The notes under the pieces: generated by a model
Told to the model about the DNA's origin: nothing
The model's database searches: none
Seen by the model: the letters and a program-made list of their open reading frames with translations, nothing else
NCBI GenBank assembly: GCA_964387495.1
Contig: CAYLXB010000002.1
Location: 59,397-123,396, forward strand
Source of the DNA: DSXF01 sp964387495
GTDB lineage: Bacteria > Chloroflexota > Anaerolineae > Anaerolineales > Villigracilaceae
Direction of reading: 5' to 3'
Length of the DNA: 64,000 bases
Translations under genes and position numbers: made by a program
Shown here: piece by piece, positions 53,106 to 62,226 of the stretch
How positions within the stretch are numbered: position 1 is the stretch's first letter
How the letters are laid out: every line of letters begins with the position of its first letter

Positions 53106-54191
53106 TCAACCGCGATGGTAGCGGTAATATGCCGAACAGGCACCTTCGGCAGAGACCATGGGAGCACCAAGCGGCGTCTGTGGGGTGCATTGTTTGCCAT
53201 ATGCCGGACATCGCGGGGGAATTTTCAAACCCTGTAGAATTTCCCCAGCAATACACAATGGCGACTCCTGTGTAATAATCTCACCTACTGCAAAGCGTGC
53301 TTCTGCATCGAAACTCGCAAATTCAGGGCGCAAACCCCAACCGCTCATTGGAATAAGGCCGATACCGCGCCATTTACGGTCCACCGGCATAAAAACAGAT
53401 TGTATGGTTTGTTGGGCAGGCTGATTGCCTCCGAAAGTAACGGCACGCTCGTAGGCGTTTCCCACATCCGCTTTGCCTGCTTCCAATTGCTGGATAGCAG
53501 CCAGCACCCCACGTAACAGGTCCACCGGCTCAAAGCCTGTAACCACAATCGGGACATGATATTTTTCTGCAATCGGAGGATATTCGTGGTACCCCATGAC
53601 CGCGCAGACATGCCCGGCAGCGAGGAATCCCTGCACCCGGTTGGTCTTCGAAGAGAGGATTGCCTGCATTGCCGGGGGAACTCGCACATGAGAGACCAGC
53701 ACCGAAAAATTATCCAAGCTCCGCTGTTTTGCCTGCAAGACAGCCAAGGCATTTGGGGGGGCAGTTGTTTCGAAACCAATAGCAAAAAAAACAACCTGCC
53801 GATTGGGATTGTTCGCCGCCAACTCTACAGCATCGAGCGGTGAATAGACAACACGAACATCACCGCCCTTGGCGCGAATAGAAAACAGACTCTCACTGGA
53901 ACCGGGTACCCGAAGCATATCACCATAAGATGTAAAAATCACATCCGGGTGACTGGCAATGGTAAGAGCACGGTCGATTTGTTCCAGCGGCGTTACGCAT
54001 ACAGGACAGCCCGGCCCATGAACGAGTTCCAACTCCCTGGGAAGCATCTGATCCAGCCCGTGGTGAAGAAAAGCATGGGTTTGCCCACCGCAAATTTCCA
54101 TCAGAATCCATGGGCGGGTGATCGTAGTTGCGATTTCGCCAAGCAGAACTTTGACTTTTACAGGATCGCGGTATTCATCAATATATTTCAT
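53106..54191 (-). CDS. hypD: Fe-(CN)2CO assembly protein HypD
   Basis: 361 residues. HypD, with HypC, builds the Fe(CN)2CO unit. Seen: MEICGGQTHAFLHHGLDQML, HGPGCPVCVTP (redox Cys), FFAIGFETTAPPNA, GFEPVDLLRG, and the C-terminal iron-sulfur ligands in PPRCPAYGKQC and GACSAYYRY. The ATG is 7 bases after the hypC stop, fitting HypC-HypD complex formation. Confidence 0.97.
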   Translation of the reverse strand: MKYIDEYRDPVKVKVLLGEIATTITRPWILMEICGGQTHAFLHHGLDQMLPRELELVHGPGCPVCVTPLEQIDRALTIASHPDVIFTSYGDMLRVPGSSESLFSIRAKGGDVRVVYSPLDAVELAANNPNRQVVFFAIGFETTAPPNALAVLQAKQRSLDNFSVLVSHVRVPPAMQAILSSKTNRVQGFLAAGHVCAVMGYHEYPPIAEKYHVPIVVTGFEPVDLLRGVLAAIQQLEAGKADVGNAYERAVTFGGNQPAQQTIQSVFMPVDRKWRGIGLIPMSGWGLRPEFASFDAEARFAVGEIITQESPLCIAGEILQGLKIPPRCPAYGKQCTPQTPLGAPMVSAEGACSAYYRYHRG

Positions 54192-54198
54192 GTGCTGC

Positions 54199-54447
54199 TC
54201 AAACTTCGCCCAGCTCTATACTGAAATCTGTTACATCCTTAATCAATTTTAGCGTTTCCACAGCCTCATCTCCATCCATCAAGCTGATGGCAAAGCCTAC
54301 GTGGACGAGTGCATAGTCGCCAATTTTTGCTTCGGGTACATAGGCAAGGCAAATTTCCTTGACCACACCACCAAAATCGATTTTTCCCATCTGGAAATTG
54401 TTGCGTTCATAAATCTCTATGATCTTACCGGGAATACCAAGACACAT
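54199..54447 (-). CDS. hypC: Hydrogenase assembly chaperone HypC
   Basis: 82 residues. It begins MCLGIPGKI, with the essential Cys2 that binds iron, followed by VKEICLAYVPEAKIGDYALVHVGFAI, the beta-barrel signature. It carries the Fe(CN)2CO unit from HypD to the hydrogenase large subunit. Confidence 0.97.
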   Translation of the reverse strand: MCLGIPGKIIEIYERNNFQMGKIDFGGVVKEICLAYVPEAKIGDYALVHVGFAISLMDGDEAVETLKLIKDVTDFSIELGEV

Positions 54448-54480
54448 ATCAACCTGCCTTTAACCGAATAAACATCCATG

Positions 54481-56835
54481 CTATGCTTTCATTGCTTTCT
54501 CACCAGCAACAACATGATTCGAAATAACCGCCTGCCCCAAGGCAATGCCGCCATCATTGGTGGGAGTCTGGCGATGCGAATATGCACGAAAGCCATTTGC
54601 ATCCAAACCAGCTACAGTCAACTCAAACAAGAGTTCATTTTGCCACACACCGCCGGAAAGCGCCACCTCGTTAAGGCCAGCCTGCTCACGGATACGGATG
54701 GCGACATCCACGCTCAGAGCAGCGATTGTCTTATGAAAACGCATGCCAACCCGTTCAATTGGCTCATCCCTACGTATGGAGGTAATCACAGCAGAAATCA
54801 GTTCCTTCAGCAGGATCGTATGTCCCTGTATGGAATATGGATACGGATCCACATCCATGAGATATTTTCTGGCCATGGTTTCCAATTCGATGGCCGCCTG
54901 TGCCTCGTAGGTCACTTCCGCCCGTACCCCTGCCAGTGCAGCCACCGCATCGAACAACCTCCCCATCGAAGACGTGTTTACTGTATTCAAGCGTTTCTCA
55001 ACCTGAAGACGAACAACATTCACAGCCTGCGAGTCGAGTATGCGCATGAAGGGTAAATCAGCAATATCCAATCCCAGTGCGTGAGCATAACCAACAGCGA
55101 GCCTCCACGGTTTGCGGATGGCGCTATCTCCACCCGGTAGGGGTAAATATTCCAAATGAGCGGCACGTTCAAAGCCAGCGTAATCGGCCACAAGTATCTC
55201 GCCGCCCCAGATAGTGCCATCTGTGCCGTACCCAGTGCCATCGAACGCCAAACCAATGACTTTGCGGTTTTCAAGCCCATTATCTGCCATGCAGGCTGCA
55301 ATGTGGGCATGATGGTGTTGAATGGCAACAGGCTTTAAATTGAAAGGGGAACACTGTGCCCAGCGAGTCGTAAAGTATCCCGGGTGCATATCGCATGCCA
55401 GGATCAGCGGCTGGATGCGGAACAAGCGCGATAAATGGGAAATTCCCTGTTCAAAAGAAGCATACGTTTCAGCATTTTCCATATCACCAATGTGGTGGCT
55501 GAGGAAAGCGTATCTATCGCGCGTCAGGCAAAATGTATTCTTTAATTCACCGCCAACGGCCAGCGTCGGCCGGGTTTCGAACGGCAAGTGAACAGGGTAA
55601 GGTGCATAACCGCGGCTACGACGAAGATAAACAGTGGAGGCAGGGAAAGCAGGTGTGTCCGTGCGAACTGCGCTCAAAAGATTGCCGTACGTCCGTACCA
55701 CCGAATCATCACAACGAATGTGGATATCCCGGTCATGCAGTAAAAATGCATCGGCCAGCCGGGCAAGCCGTTCGAGTGCATCTTCATTATCAGTGGCAAT
55801 TGGTTCTTCGCTGAAGTTTCCGCTTGTCATCACCAACAATGGGGGGGCCGGTTCTACAGCCAAAACAGGGTCGGTTTGGTTCAGGAGCAGAAAATGCAAG
55901 GGTGTATAAGGCAGCATCATGCCAACGGTATCCAGTCCCGGGGCAATCGAATCCAGCAGAACACTCCCGGAGCGGCGCGCCAGGAGTACGATCGGCTTTT
56001 CCCTGCCGGATAGCAATTCCAACTCCGAGTCCGTGAGGTAACAGATCATATCAACGGTGGCAATATCTGCTGCCATAAGCGCAAACGGTTTCCCCACACG
56101 CCCTTTGCGACGACGCAACTCCTCAACCGCAACAGGATTGGATGCGTCACAGGCCAGATGAAAACCGCCCAGCCCTTTGAGCGCTACAATGTGCCCTTCA
56201 CGCAGGAGACGGCGGGTTTTCAGTAAAGCATTACGGCCTGCTGCCTGCTCCGATTCGCCGCTGACCTCCAGCCAGATAATCGGCCCACACACCGGGCAGG
56301 CCACCGGTTGAGCGTGAAAGCGCCGGTCGAGGGGGTTGACATATTCACCATGACAGCTGGAACATAGAGTAAAGCCAGACATGGTGGTGGCAGGGCGGTC
56401 ATATGGAATGTCCTTAATGATTGTGAAACGCGGGCCGCAATTTGTGCAATTAATAAAGGGATACAGATAACGGCGGTCCTGCGGGTCAAAGAGTTCACGT
56501 TCGCAATCACTACAAATCGCCACATCAGCACTGATGGGCTGGAACGCTCCAGCGATGGCAGCCGATTCGCGAATTTCAAAGATCTTGTAGTTGTTTATTG
56601 TTGGAATCTCGGTCACTTCAAGCGAATCGATGCGCGCAAGCGGTGGTTTTTCTCTCTGCAGGGCAACAGTGAAAGTCTGAAGGCTTTCCTCAGGTCCTTG
56701 AATTTCCAGCTCGACTCCCGCAGACGTATTACAGACCCATCCGAGCAATTCCAAACGCGTCGCCAGTCCATAGACAAATGGACGGAATCCAACCCCTTGC
56801 ACAATACCGGTAATATGAATGTGATGGGTTTTCAT
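54481..56835 (-). CDS. hypF: Carbamoyltransferase HypF
   Basis: 784 residues from the ATG at 56835 (a GTG two codons earlier is possible; neither has a clear ribosome site). HypF uses carbamoyl phosphate and ATP to carbamoylate the C-terminal Cys of HypE. Domain order: acylphosphatase (GIVQGVGFRPFVYGLA, 1-90), double zinc finger (CSDCEREL, CTNCGPRFT, CSSCHGEY, CPVCGP; about 105-190), YrdC-like domain (200-385), and Kae1-like domain with HHHAHIAACM near 480 and LSGGVWQNELLFEL near 735. All expected motifs are intact. Confidence 0.97.
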   Translation of the reverse strand: MKTHHIHITGIVQGVGFRPFVYGLATRLELLGWVCNTSAGVELEIQGPEESLQTFTVALQREKPPLARIDSLEVTEIPTINNYKIFEIRESAAIAGAFQPISADVAICSDCERELFDPQDRRYLYPFINCTNCGPRFTIIKDIPYDRPATTMSGFTLCSSCHGEYVNPLDRRFHAQPVACPVCGPIIWLEVSGESEQAAGRNALLKTRRLLREGHIVALKGLGGFHLACDASNPVAVEELRRRKGRVGKPFALMAADIATVDMICYLTDSELELLSGREKPIVLLARRSGSVLLDSIAPGLDTVGMMLPYTPLHFLLLNQTDPVLAVEPAPPLLVMTSGNFSEEPIATDNEDALERLARLADAFLLHDRDIHIRCDDSVVRTYGNLLSAVRTDTPAFPASTVYLRRSRGYAPYPVHLPFETRPTLAVGGELKNTFCLTRDRYAFLSHHIGDMENAETYASFEQGISHLSRLFRIQPLILACDMHPGYFTTRWAQCSPFNLKPVAIQHHHAHIAACMADNGLENRKVIGLAFDGTGYGTDGTIWGGEILVADYAGFERAAHLEYLPLPGGDSAIRKPWRLAVGYAHALGLDIADLPFMRILDSQAVNVVRLQVEKRLNTVNTSSMGRLFDAVAALAGVRAEVTYEAQAAIELETMARKYLMDVDPYPYSIQGHTILLKELISAVITSIRRDEPIERVGMRFHKTIAALSVDVAIRIREQAGLNEVALSGGVWQNELLFELTVAGLDANGFRAYSHRQTPTNDGGIALGQAVISNHVVAGEKAMKA

Positions 56836-56872
56836 AAACACAAAATATCAAAGAATGATCTGGTTGCCGAAA

Positions 56873-57529
56873 CTATTTCCTTTTTACCTGCTCAACCAGC
56901 CAGTCGGCCCAGGTCTGCATACCTTCACCGGTTTTAGCCGAAACAGTGAAGGTGATCAAGCCGGGGTTTAGAATCTCAACCCCCTCCCGAAAATAATCCA
57001 TGTTGAAGGGCACATAAGGCAGCAGATCAATTTTACTAATGACCAGGGCTTGTACGCCACGATACATGCTGGGATATTTATATGGTTTATCATCACCTTC
57101 GGGGATGGATGCAATCAATACATTCAGGTGGGTGCCGAGTGCAAAACTTGCCGGACAGACCAGGTTTCCCACATTTTCCACAATGACGAGATCAAGGTCT
57201 TGCAGAGGCAGGGTCGGGAACGCATTCGCCACCATAACGGCATCAAGATGACAATCTCCGCCAGTATTGATCTGCACGGCAGGCAGCCCGGCTGCAACGG
57301 CTTTTTCAGTGTCAATGGACGTCGCCAAATCCCCTTCGATCACCCCCATACGTAAGCGACCGTGTAAGGCTTCCAGGGTTTTTATTATAAATGTGGTCTT
57401 ACCAGCACCAGGTGAAGCCATGATATTAATGGCAAATACACCGGCCTTGTCAAACACAGCGCGGTTTTGCTGAGCTAGGCGATCATTGGCAGACAAGATA
57501 TTCTCAACAATAGAGATTTTTTGAGGCAT
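56873..57529 (-). CDS. hypB: Hydrogenase nickel-incorporation GTPase HypB
   Basis: 218 residues from the ATG at 57529, with AAAAGGA upstream; the TTG at 57547 is less likely. P-loop GAGKTTFII near residue 43, metal-binding GGDCHLDA, VIVENVGNLVCPASFALG, and NKID-like ISKIDLLPYVPF. The His-rich N-terminal nickel store and the CxxCGC motif of E. coli HypB are absent, so nickel is probably handled at the GTPase-domain site and by HypA. Confidence 0.96.
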   Translation of the reverse strand: MPQKISIVENILSANDRLAQQNRAVFDKAGVFAINIMASPGAGKTTFIIKTLEALHGRLRMGVIEGDLATSIDTEKAVAAGLPAVQINTGGDCHLDAVMVANAFPTLPLQDLDLVIVENVGNLVCPASFALGTHLNVLIASIPEGDDKPYKYPSMYRGVQALVISKIDLLPYVPFNMDYFREGVEILNPGLITFTVSAKTGEGMQTWADWLVEQVKRK

Positions 57530-57556
57530 GTAAATCCTTTTAGGCAAAGTCAGTTG

Positions 57557-57913
57557 TTATGTTATTTGTTCCTGTTCGATCTCAATACTATCAACTCGCA
57601 TTTCATCGCCCTTGGTGACCTTCACTTTAGGGCTCAAGCAATGAGGACAAGAAAAAGTTTCATCTGTGGGCTCGAACACAGAGCCACAGTTGAGGCAGAC
57701 CATCTCGGCGGCAACACGCTCAAAGTACAAAGTGGCACCCTCGGCAATGGTTTCTTTAGCAATCATATCCCAGTAAAACTGAACAGAGTCATCCACGATT
57801 GATGAGAATTTACCAATTACAAGGTATATTCCTATAATCCGCTTTGCGTTGGCTTGCTGTGCATAGCGAAGAGAGATATCCAGGATGCTCTGAGTGATGG
57901 CAAGTTCGTGCAT
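57557..57913 (-). CDS. hypA: Nickel chaperone HypA
   Basis: 118 residues. It begins MHELAITQSIL, giving the nickel ligand His2, and has the structural zinc site CLNCGSVFEP and FSCPHCLS. HypA passes nickel to the large subunit with HypB, whose gene starts 27 bases downstream. Confidence 0.97.
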   Translation of the reverse strand: MHELAITQSILDISLRYAQQANAKRIIGIYLVIGKFSSIVDDSVQFYWDMIAKETIAEGATLYFERVAAEMVCLNCGSVFEPTDETFSCPHCLSPKVKVTKGDEMRVDSIEIEQEQIT

Positions 57914-57971
57914 TTCCAGTCAAAATGCTCTACAGAAAATCTGTTGGCGTGAACCGACAAAAAGGCACATC

Positions 57972-58475
57972 TCAGCTGCAAAGTAAGTCAAGAACCTGCT
58001 GGACAGCGGCCGGCCTGGAAGCTGCGATGACGGGTGACAGTTCCTCTTTGAAATCATACACGTGTTCAGCCTCGATCGCCACTACATGCACATCTTTATC
58101 AGCGGGCAGGGTGGCGCCCAGTTTTCTTCCCATATCCAGCGCGGTTTTCAAGGACATATCATGTGCTGCCGCCGTATGACCATATGTCAAATCGGGCAGA
58201 TCTTCCAGTGTGAAGGTGACCACCGAACCCTGTGGATGTTGGCCAGTATTGAGCGAATCGATCAGGATAACACGCTGGTAGCCAACCATGCGCTCCATCA
58301 GGCTCAATCCACCCAAAGCCAGGCAGTCCACTTCAATACTTCGAGCTGCACATGTTTCCAATGCGGCAGAAGTTCCAAGGCGTGCTTCTACTTCCTGGGC
58401 CACCGCCCAGCCAACACCGTCATCGCCCAAAATTGGATTGCCAAGACCTACAACAAGTATTTTTTCAGAGGTCAT
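57972..58475 (-). CDS. [NiFe] hydrogenase maturation endopeptidase (HycI/HyaD/FrcD family)
   Basis: 167 residues. VVGLGNPILGDDGVGWAVAQEV carries the nickel-sensing acidic residue, with ILIDSLNTGQHPQG and a conserved His in TAAAHDMSL. The protease cuts the C-terminal tail of the large subunit after nickel insertion; the mvhA product here has a 28-residue tail beyond DPCxxCxxH. The start codon region is duplicated in tandem (22 bases), producing an overlapping out-of-frame short reading frame (see repeat at 58462). Confidence 0.93.
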   Translation of the reverse strand: MTSEKILVVGLGNPILGDDGVGWAVAQEVEARLGTSAALETCAARSIEVDCLALGGLSLMERMVGYQRVILIDSLNTGQHPQGSVVTFTLEDLPDLTYGHTAAAHDMSLKTALDMGRKLGATLPADKDVHVVAIEAEHVYDFKEELSPVIAASRPAAVQQVLDLLCS

Positions 58476-58499
58476 TCCATCTCTTTTCAGAGGTCATTC
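58462..58499. repeat. 16-base direct repeat spanning the protease start codon
   Basis: TTTTCAGAGGTCATTC at 58462-58477 and again at 58484-58499 (plus strand), a 22-base period. Each copy contains the reverse-strand start ATGACCTCTGAAAA, so an extra ATG arises at 58497 in a different frame. Confidence 0.9.
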
Positions 58500-58512
58500 T
58501 TTCTCCATGAAC

Positions 58513-58550
58513 AATCAAGGATGGATAACCATCGCCATCCATCCTTGATT
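58513..58550. terminator. Perfect 14-bp hairpin upstream of the hydrogenase protease gene
   Basis: Arms 58513-58526 and 58537-58550 are perfectly complementary around a 10-base loop. On the minus strand no T tract follows, so it is either a terminator of the upstream transcript or a leader structure of the protease/hyp operon. Confidence 0.55.
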
Positions 58551-58707
58551 CTAATGCTTGTATCGGTAATTATACTGTATTTCCGATATAGATTGTCCTG
58601 TTATCCCCGAGTTGATGGGGATGGCTTCTTATGTTTCCATCGGCTTACCTTCGTTTAAGGTCTACCCAAGGCTTTTCTGAAGCAATCCACAGGAGCAAAC
58701 TGAGCAG

Positions 58708-59199
58708 TTAACGGAAGGCCCGTTTTCCCCGCCAGCGGGAATTAACATCATTTCTCTTGAGCGCCCGGCGAACGGTTTCATAGGACAGGCCATCGATGTG
58801 TTCCATTTCAACCATCTTATTCGCGAGCAAGCGCAGTGACCAACGCTTGTGCCCATGGGGTGCCGGGCTATCTGCCAAAGCGAGCAGCCGCTCCTCTTTC
58901 GTTCGATCCAATTTTCTTGCAAGACTCTTGTCCGGATCTTTGCGGGCTAAGGGCTTGCGGTTGAGCGAAGCTTCTATTCCGGAGCAAGCAAACGCTTCAC
59001 GTACGCGTTCAATGGTTGACTGGCTTGTTTCCAATGTTTGCTTAATTTGCGAATCCGTCCAGTTGGGGCCACTGGCATCAGCCTGCAGCAAAATTTTTGC
59101 GTGCCTGATTTTTTGTGCCCGGGCACATCCACTGGAAACCAGTTCCTCCAGCGCGGCCCGCTCTTCTTCACTTAAGCGTACAATATACTTTTTGAGCAT
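58708..59199 (-). pseudogene. IS630-family transposase remnant (N-terminal HTH part only)
   Basis: 163 residues: VRLSEEERAALEELVSSG, the HTH SDSQIKQTLETSQSTIERV-like region, and RWSLRLLANKMVEMEHIDGLSYETVRRALKRN, all typical of the N-terminal half of IS630 transposases. After ALKRND the sequence departs and stops within about 12 residues; the DDE catalytic half is missing and is not found downstream. No terminal inverted repeats or TA target duplication could be identified. It separates the hydrogenase structural genes from the maturation genes. Confidence 0.8.
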
Positions 59200-59269
59200 C
59201 TGGGCTACTCCGTACTATGCAAAGAAAACAAGACTTTATCTTCTTTTCAACTCAAGTAGAGACAGGCTC

Positions 59270-60739
59270 TTAATCAACATACTGCTTCAACACATCCACC
59301 ACTTCGCCCTTCGCATCATGGATGGTAACTTCCAGTGGCATCTGCCCAGGCAGGGAATGTGTGGCGCAGCCAAAGCAAGGGTCGTAGGCACGAAAAGCCA
59401 TTTCGACCATATTCAGCAAACCCTCGTTCACCTTGCCGCCTTTGATCAGGTTTTGGGCGGCCTTGGTAGTTGACATCTGGATTGGGGCATAGTTGTTTGT
59501 GGTGCCGACAATGAGATTTGCCTTCGTAACCACACCGCGCTCATCGGTCCAATAGTGATGCGTCAAAGTTCCACGCGGCGCCTCGACAATGCCAACACCC
59601 TCGGTTGGGGTTGCAGTTGGAATAGCATGATAATTTGGCGAAGTGATCTCCGGATCCGTAACCAATTCAACCCAGCGCTCGGCAGCATAAAGCAGTTCGA
59701 TCAGGCGTGCCCAGTGGATCGCCAGACGCTGGTGCACAGGCTTGCCGCCCAGGGTTTTGTACATCTTGTCATACTCTTCCTGAGCGCGCGGGGTCGCCAT
59801 GCCATCAGATGCGTTCAGACGCGACAGCGGCGTGGCCATATAAACGCCAGAGTCTTTCCCGTCCACAAAGCCCTTCCAACCGACATTCTTGAGGTAGGGG
59901 AACTTCAGATAGGTCCAGGGCTCAACATGCTCAGCAATGTGCTGAGTATATTCGTTGGGAGCGTACTTGATGAATTCCTTGCCATCCGGATCAACAACGC
60001 GCACCTTGCCATCATAGAAGTTGACTTTGTTGTTCTCATCCATCATACCCATGTAATAGGTTCTATGGGTGTAAACATCACCAACAATCAGGTCAAGGTA
60101 GGTTTTGTTGCTCAGAACGATATCGTTGAAAGCCTTCAGGCTGAATTGGGCAAACTCGATCGCCCAGCGGCCCATTTCTTCAATTTCCTTGCGCTGCTCC
60201 TCGGTGATGCCCTTGGTCAGACCGCCAGGGATGGATGTGCAGGGATGAACCTTGCGCCCGCCAATCATCTCAACCACAGTATGCCCATACTTACGCATCT
60301 GGATGACCTTGCCGCCGATTTCCAGCCCGACCTTATGGATTACACCCAGGATATTGCGTTCGGCAACCGGAGCATCCGGGCCAACAATGAAATCCGGCCC
60401 GGCCAGCGCATAGAAGTGGGTGGTATGGTCAGTTGCATAGAAGGCGCTGTAGAGCAATTCGCGCAGCATCTTGCCAGTCCGCGGCACTTCCACATGATAA
60501 ACAGCATCAGCCGCTTTGGCTGCCGCCATGTGGTGCGCTTCAGGGCAGACACCACAAATGCGGTTGGTCAACAAAGCCATTTCTTCCACCGGGCGGCCGA
60601 CAACAAAACGTTCGAAGCCGCGCAGCTCAGGAATCTGGAAGTAGGTATTGGCGACATCGCCCTGATCATTCAGGAAGATCTCAATTTTGCCATGGCCTTC
60701 CAGACGGGTGATCGGGTCAATCGTGATTCGTTGTGTCAT
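59270..60739 (-). CDS. mvhA: F420-non-reducing [NiFe] hydrogenase large subunit (MvhA-like, group 3)
   Basis: 489 residues from the ATG at 60739, with GGAGG upstream. It holds the NiFe site that splits H2. The two ligand motifs are intact: RICGVCPEAHH near residue 60 (C62, C65) and DPCFGCATH (C455, C458, H461). A 28-residue C-terminal tail follows and must be removed by the maturation protease encoded downstream. Both ligand sites use Cys, not selenocysteine. Electrons pass to MvhG, encoded 16 bases upstream. Confidence 0.95.
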   Translation of the reverse strand: MTQRITIDPITRLEGHGKIEIFLNDQGDVANTYFQIPELRGFERFVVGRPVEEMALLTNRICGVCPEAHHMAAAKAADAVYHVEVPRTGKMLRELLYSAFYATDHTTHFYALAGPDFIVGPDAPVAERNILGVIHKVGLEIGGKVIQMRKYGHTVVEMIGGRKVHPCTSIPGGLTKGITEEQRKEIEEMGRWAIEFAQFSLKAFNDIVLSNKTYLDLIVGDVYTHRTYYMGMMDENNKVNFYDGKVRVVDPDGKEFIKYAPNEYTQHIAEHVEPWTYLKFPYLKNVGWKGFVDGKDSGVYMATPLSRLNASDGMATPRAQEEYDKMYKTLGGKPVHQRLAIHWARLIELLYAAERWVELVTDPEITSPNYHAIPTATPTEGVGIVEAPRGTLTHHYWTDERGVVTKANLIVGTTNNYAPIQMSTTKAAQNLIKGGKVNEGLLNMVEMAFRAYDPCFGCATHSLPGQMPLEVTIHDAKGEVVDVLKQYVD

Positions 60740-60755
60740 CTCTCTACCTCCAGAA

Positions 60756-61742
60756 TTAGTCGCCCGACTTCCAGGCTGGTTTGGCCGCACGCAACAGCGA
60801 ACCCGCCAGATTGAAGCGGTAGAACTGTCCGGCCGGGTCAACCAAGCCATCCAGAATACGGTCGATCTCCTGCGGGTCATCCGAATCGATCACCGACCCA
60901 AAGGCTGCCACCAGGCGAGCGCCGTAGTCCACCACACCCTCAGCCGGACCGTAACAACCGATACACTGCGCCCCCACGGAGGGACAGCGGGCATTGCAGC
61001 CGCTGCGGGTGGCCGGGCCATTACAGGGAATACCCTGCTCAAGCAAGCAGATTTCAGGGTCAGCATGGGTGAGTTGGATGCGGCCAAACTCCTTGATTGT
61101 TTTCACATTGCGCTTGCGCTGGCATTCATCACAGACGGTGGAATTGCCTGCACCAATCGTCGCGCCCTTGGGGGGCAGTTGGGCCTTACCCTGCAAGACC
61201 TGGATGACCAGGTCGATCACCGCAGCAATCTGGTGAGATTCGGGCGGGCAACCGGGCATGTAATAATCCACATCCACGACCTGATCCAGAGTTCTGAGAA
61301 CCGGGTAGAGGGTGGGAATATGCAGCGTACCTTCTGGCATATCGTAGGTAGGCTGCGGGCGCAGGTTGCCGGGATTGTCTGTTGAAAGAGTGCTGAAAGC
61401 CGTATCTACAAGCTCCTTGATAGAGGAGAAGTTGGCCAGGCCGGGAATGCAGCCTTCGCAGGCACAGGAGCCAAAGGCAACCAGTATCTTGGATTTTTTG
61501 CGCAGCAGTTTGGCAATGTGTTCGTTCTCGTCGTTGCGGATACCACCATTGAAGAGAGTCAACAGGATGGAACCATCCTCCATCGCATCCACATCCTTAT
61601 ACTTGGCATCCATGGCAACCGGCCAGAAAACCACCTCAAAGTTGGCATCCACATCCAGGATCTTCTCATGGATATTCAATACGGCGATTTCACAACCACC
61701 GCATGAAGCCGCCCAATACATTGCAAATTTGGGTTTGCTCAT
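60756..61742 (-). CDS. mvhG: F420-non-reducing hydrogenase small subunit (MvhG-like)
   Basis: 328 residues. Cys ligands for iron-sulfur clusters are visible in AASCGGCE, GSCACEGC, MPGCPP, and a C-terminal block with CDEC, GIPCNGPATRSGCNARCP and QCIGCYGP. It wires the NiFe site to MvhD. The start overlaps the mvhD stop by ATGA. No twin-arginine signal, so the enzyme is cytoplasmic. Confidence 0.95.
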   Translation of the reverse strand: MSKPKFAMYWAASCGGCEIAVLNIHEKILDVDANFEVVFWPVAMDAKYKDVDAMEDGSILLTLFNGGIRNDENEHIAKLLRKKSKILVAFGSCACEGCIPGLANFSSIKELVDTAFSTLSTDNPGNLRPQPTYDMPEGTLHIPTLYPVLRTLDQVVDVDYYMPGCPPESHQIAAVIDLVIQVLQGKAQLPPKGATIGAGNSTVCDECQRKRNVKTIKEFGRIQLTHADPEICLLEQGIPCNGPATRSGCNARCPSVGAQCIGCYGPAEGVVDYGARLVAAFGSVIDSDDPQEIDRILDGLVDPAGQFYRFNLAGSLLRAAKPAWKSGD

Positions 61743-62209
61743 GCTTTCACCTCCTCCTCGACAGGGGTTTCAAAGGCAGCAACGCTTCCTTTGTTCCAGT
61801 TCAGAGGCCCAAGTTCCCGTACCTGCTCAACAAATTTGTTGATTTCATCGGCAAAAATGGCGCCTTCTGCGGCACTGGCCCACAGGAGTTTCAGACGCTC
61901 CGGCTCGATGCCCATCTGCCCAAGGACGCGCTGCATCAAGTGGTAGCGACGCAGCATTTTATAATTCTGGTTTATGTAATGGCAATCGCCGGGGTGACAG
62001 CCGGAAACAAGCACAGCATCTGCCCCATTGGCAAAAGCCTTGAAGACAAAGGTCGGATCGAGGCGGCCGGAGCACATCAAACGGATCAGGCGCACATTGG
62101 GTAAATATTTCATGCGTGCCGTGCCCGCCATATCGGCAGCGCGGTAACTACACCAGTTGCAGGTGAAGCCGACAATCGTGGGCTCAAAGGGTTTCGTTTC
62201 TTCGCTCAT
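61739..62209 (-). CDS. mvhD: Hydrogenase delta subunit / iron-sulfur electron link MvhD
   Basis: 156 residues, a FlpD/MvhD domain. Cys residues in FTCNWCSYRAADMAG, RLMCSGRLDP and VSGCHPGDCHY bind the [2Fe-2S] cluster. MvhD connects the hydrogenase to HdrA in the methanogen Mvh-Hdr bifurcating complex; its position between hdrA and mvhG supports the same role here. Confidence 0.95.
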   Translation of the reverse strand: MSEETKPFEPTIVGFTCNWCSYRAADMAGTARMKYLPNVRLIRLMCSGRLDPTFVFKAFANGADAVLVSGCHPGDCHYINQNYKMLRRYHLMQRVLGQMGIEPERLKLLWASAAEGAIFADEINKFVEQVRELGPLNWNKGSVAAFETPVEEEVKA

Positions 62210-62226
62210 AGTCGTTTTTCAGCCCT

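Noticed and set aside
58662..58922. Separate small gene overlapping the IS630 remnant
   Set aside because: Out of frame with the transposase similarity and without recognisable features; best explained as a shadow frame.
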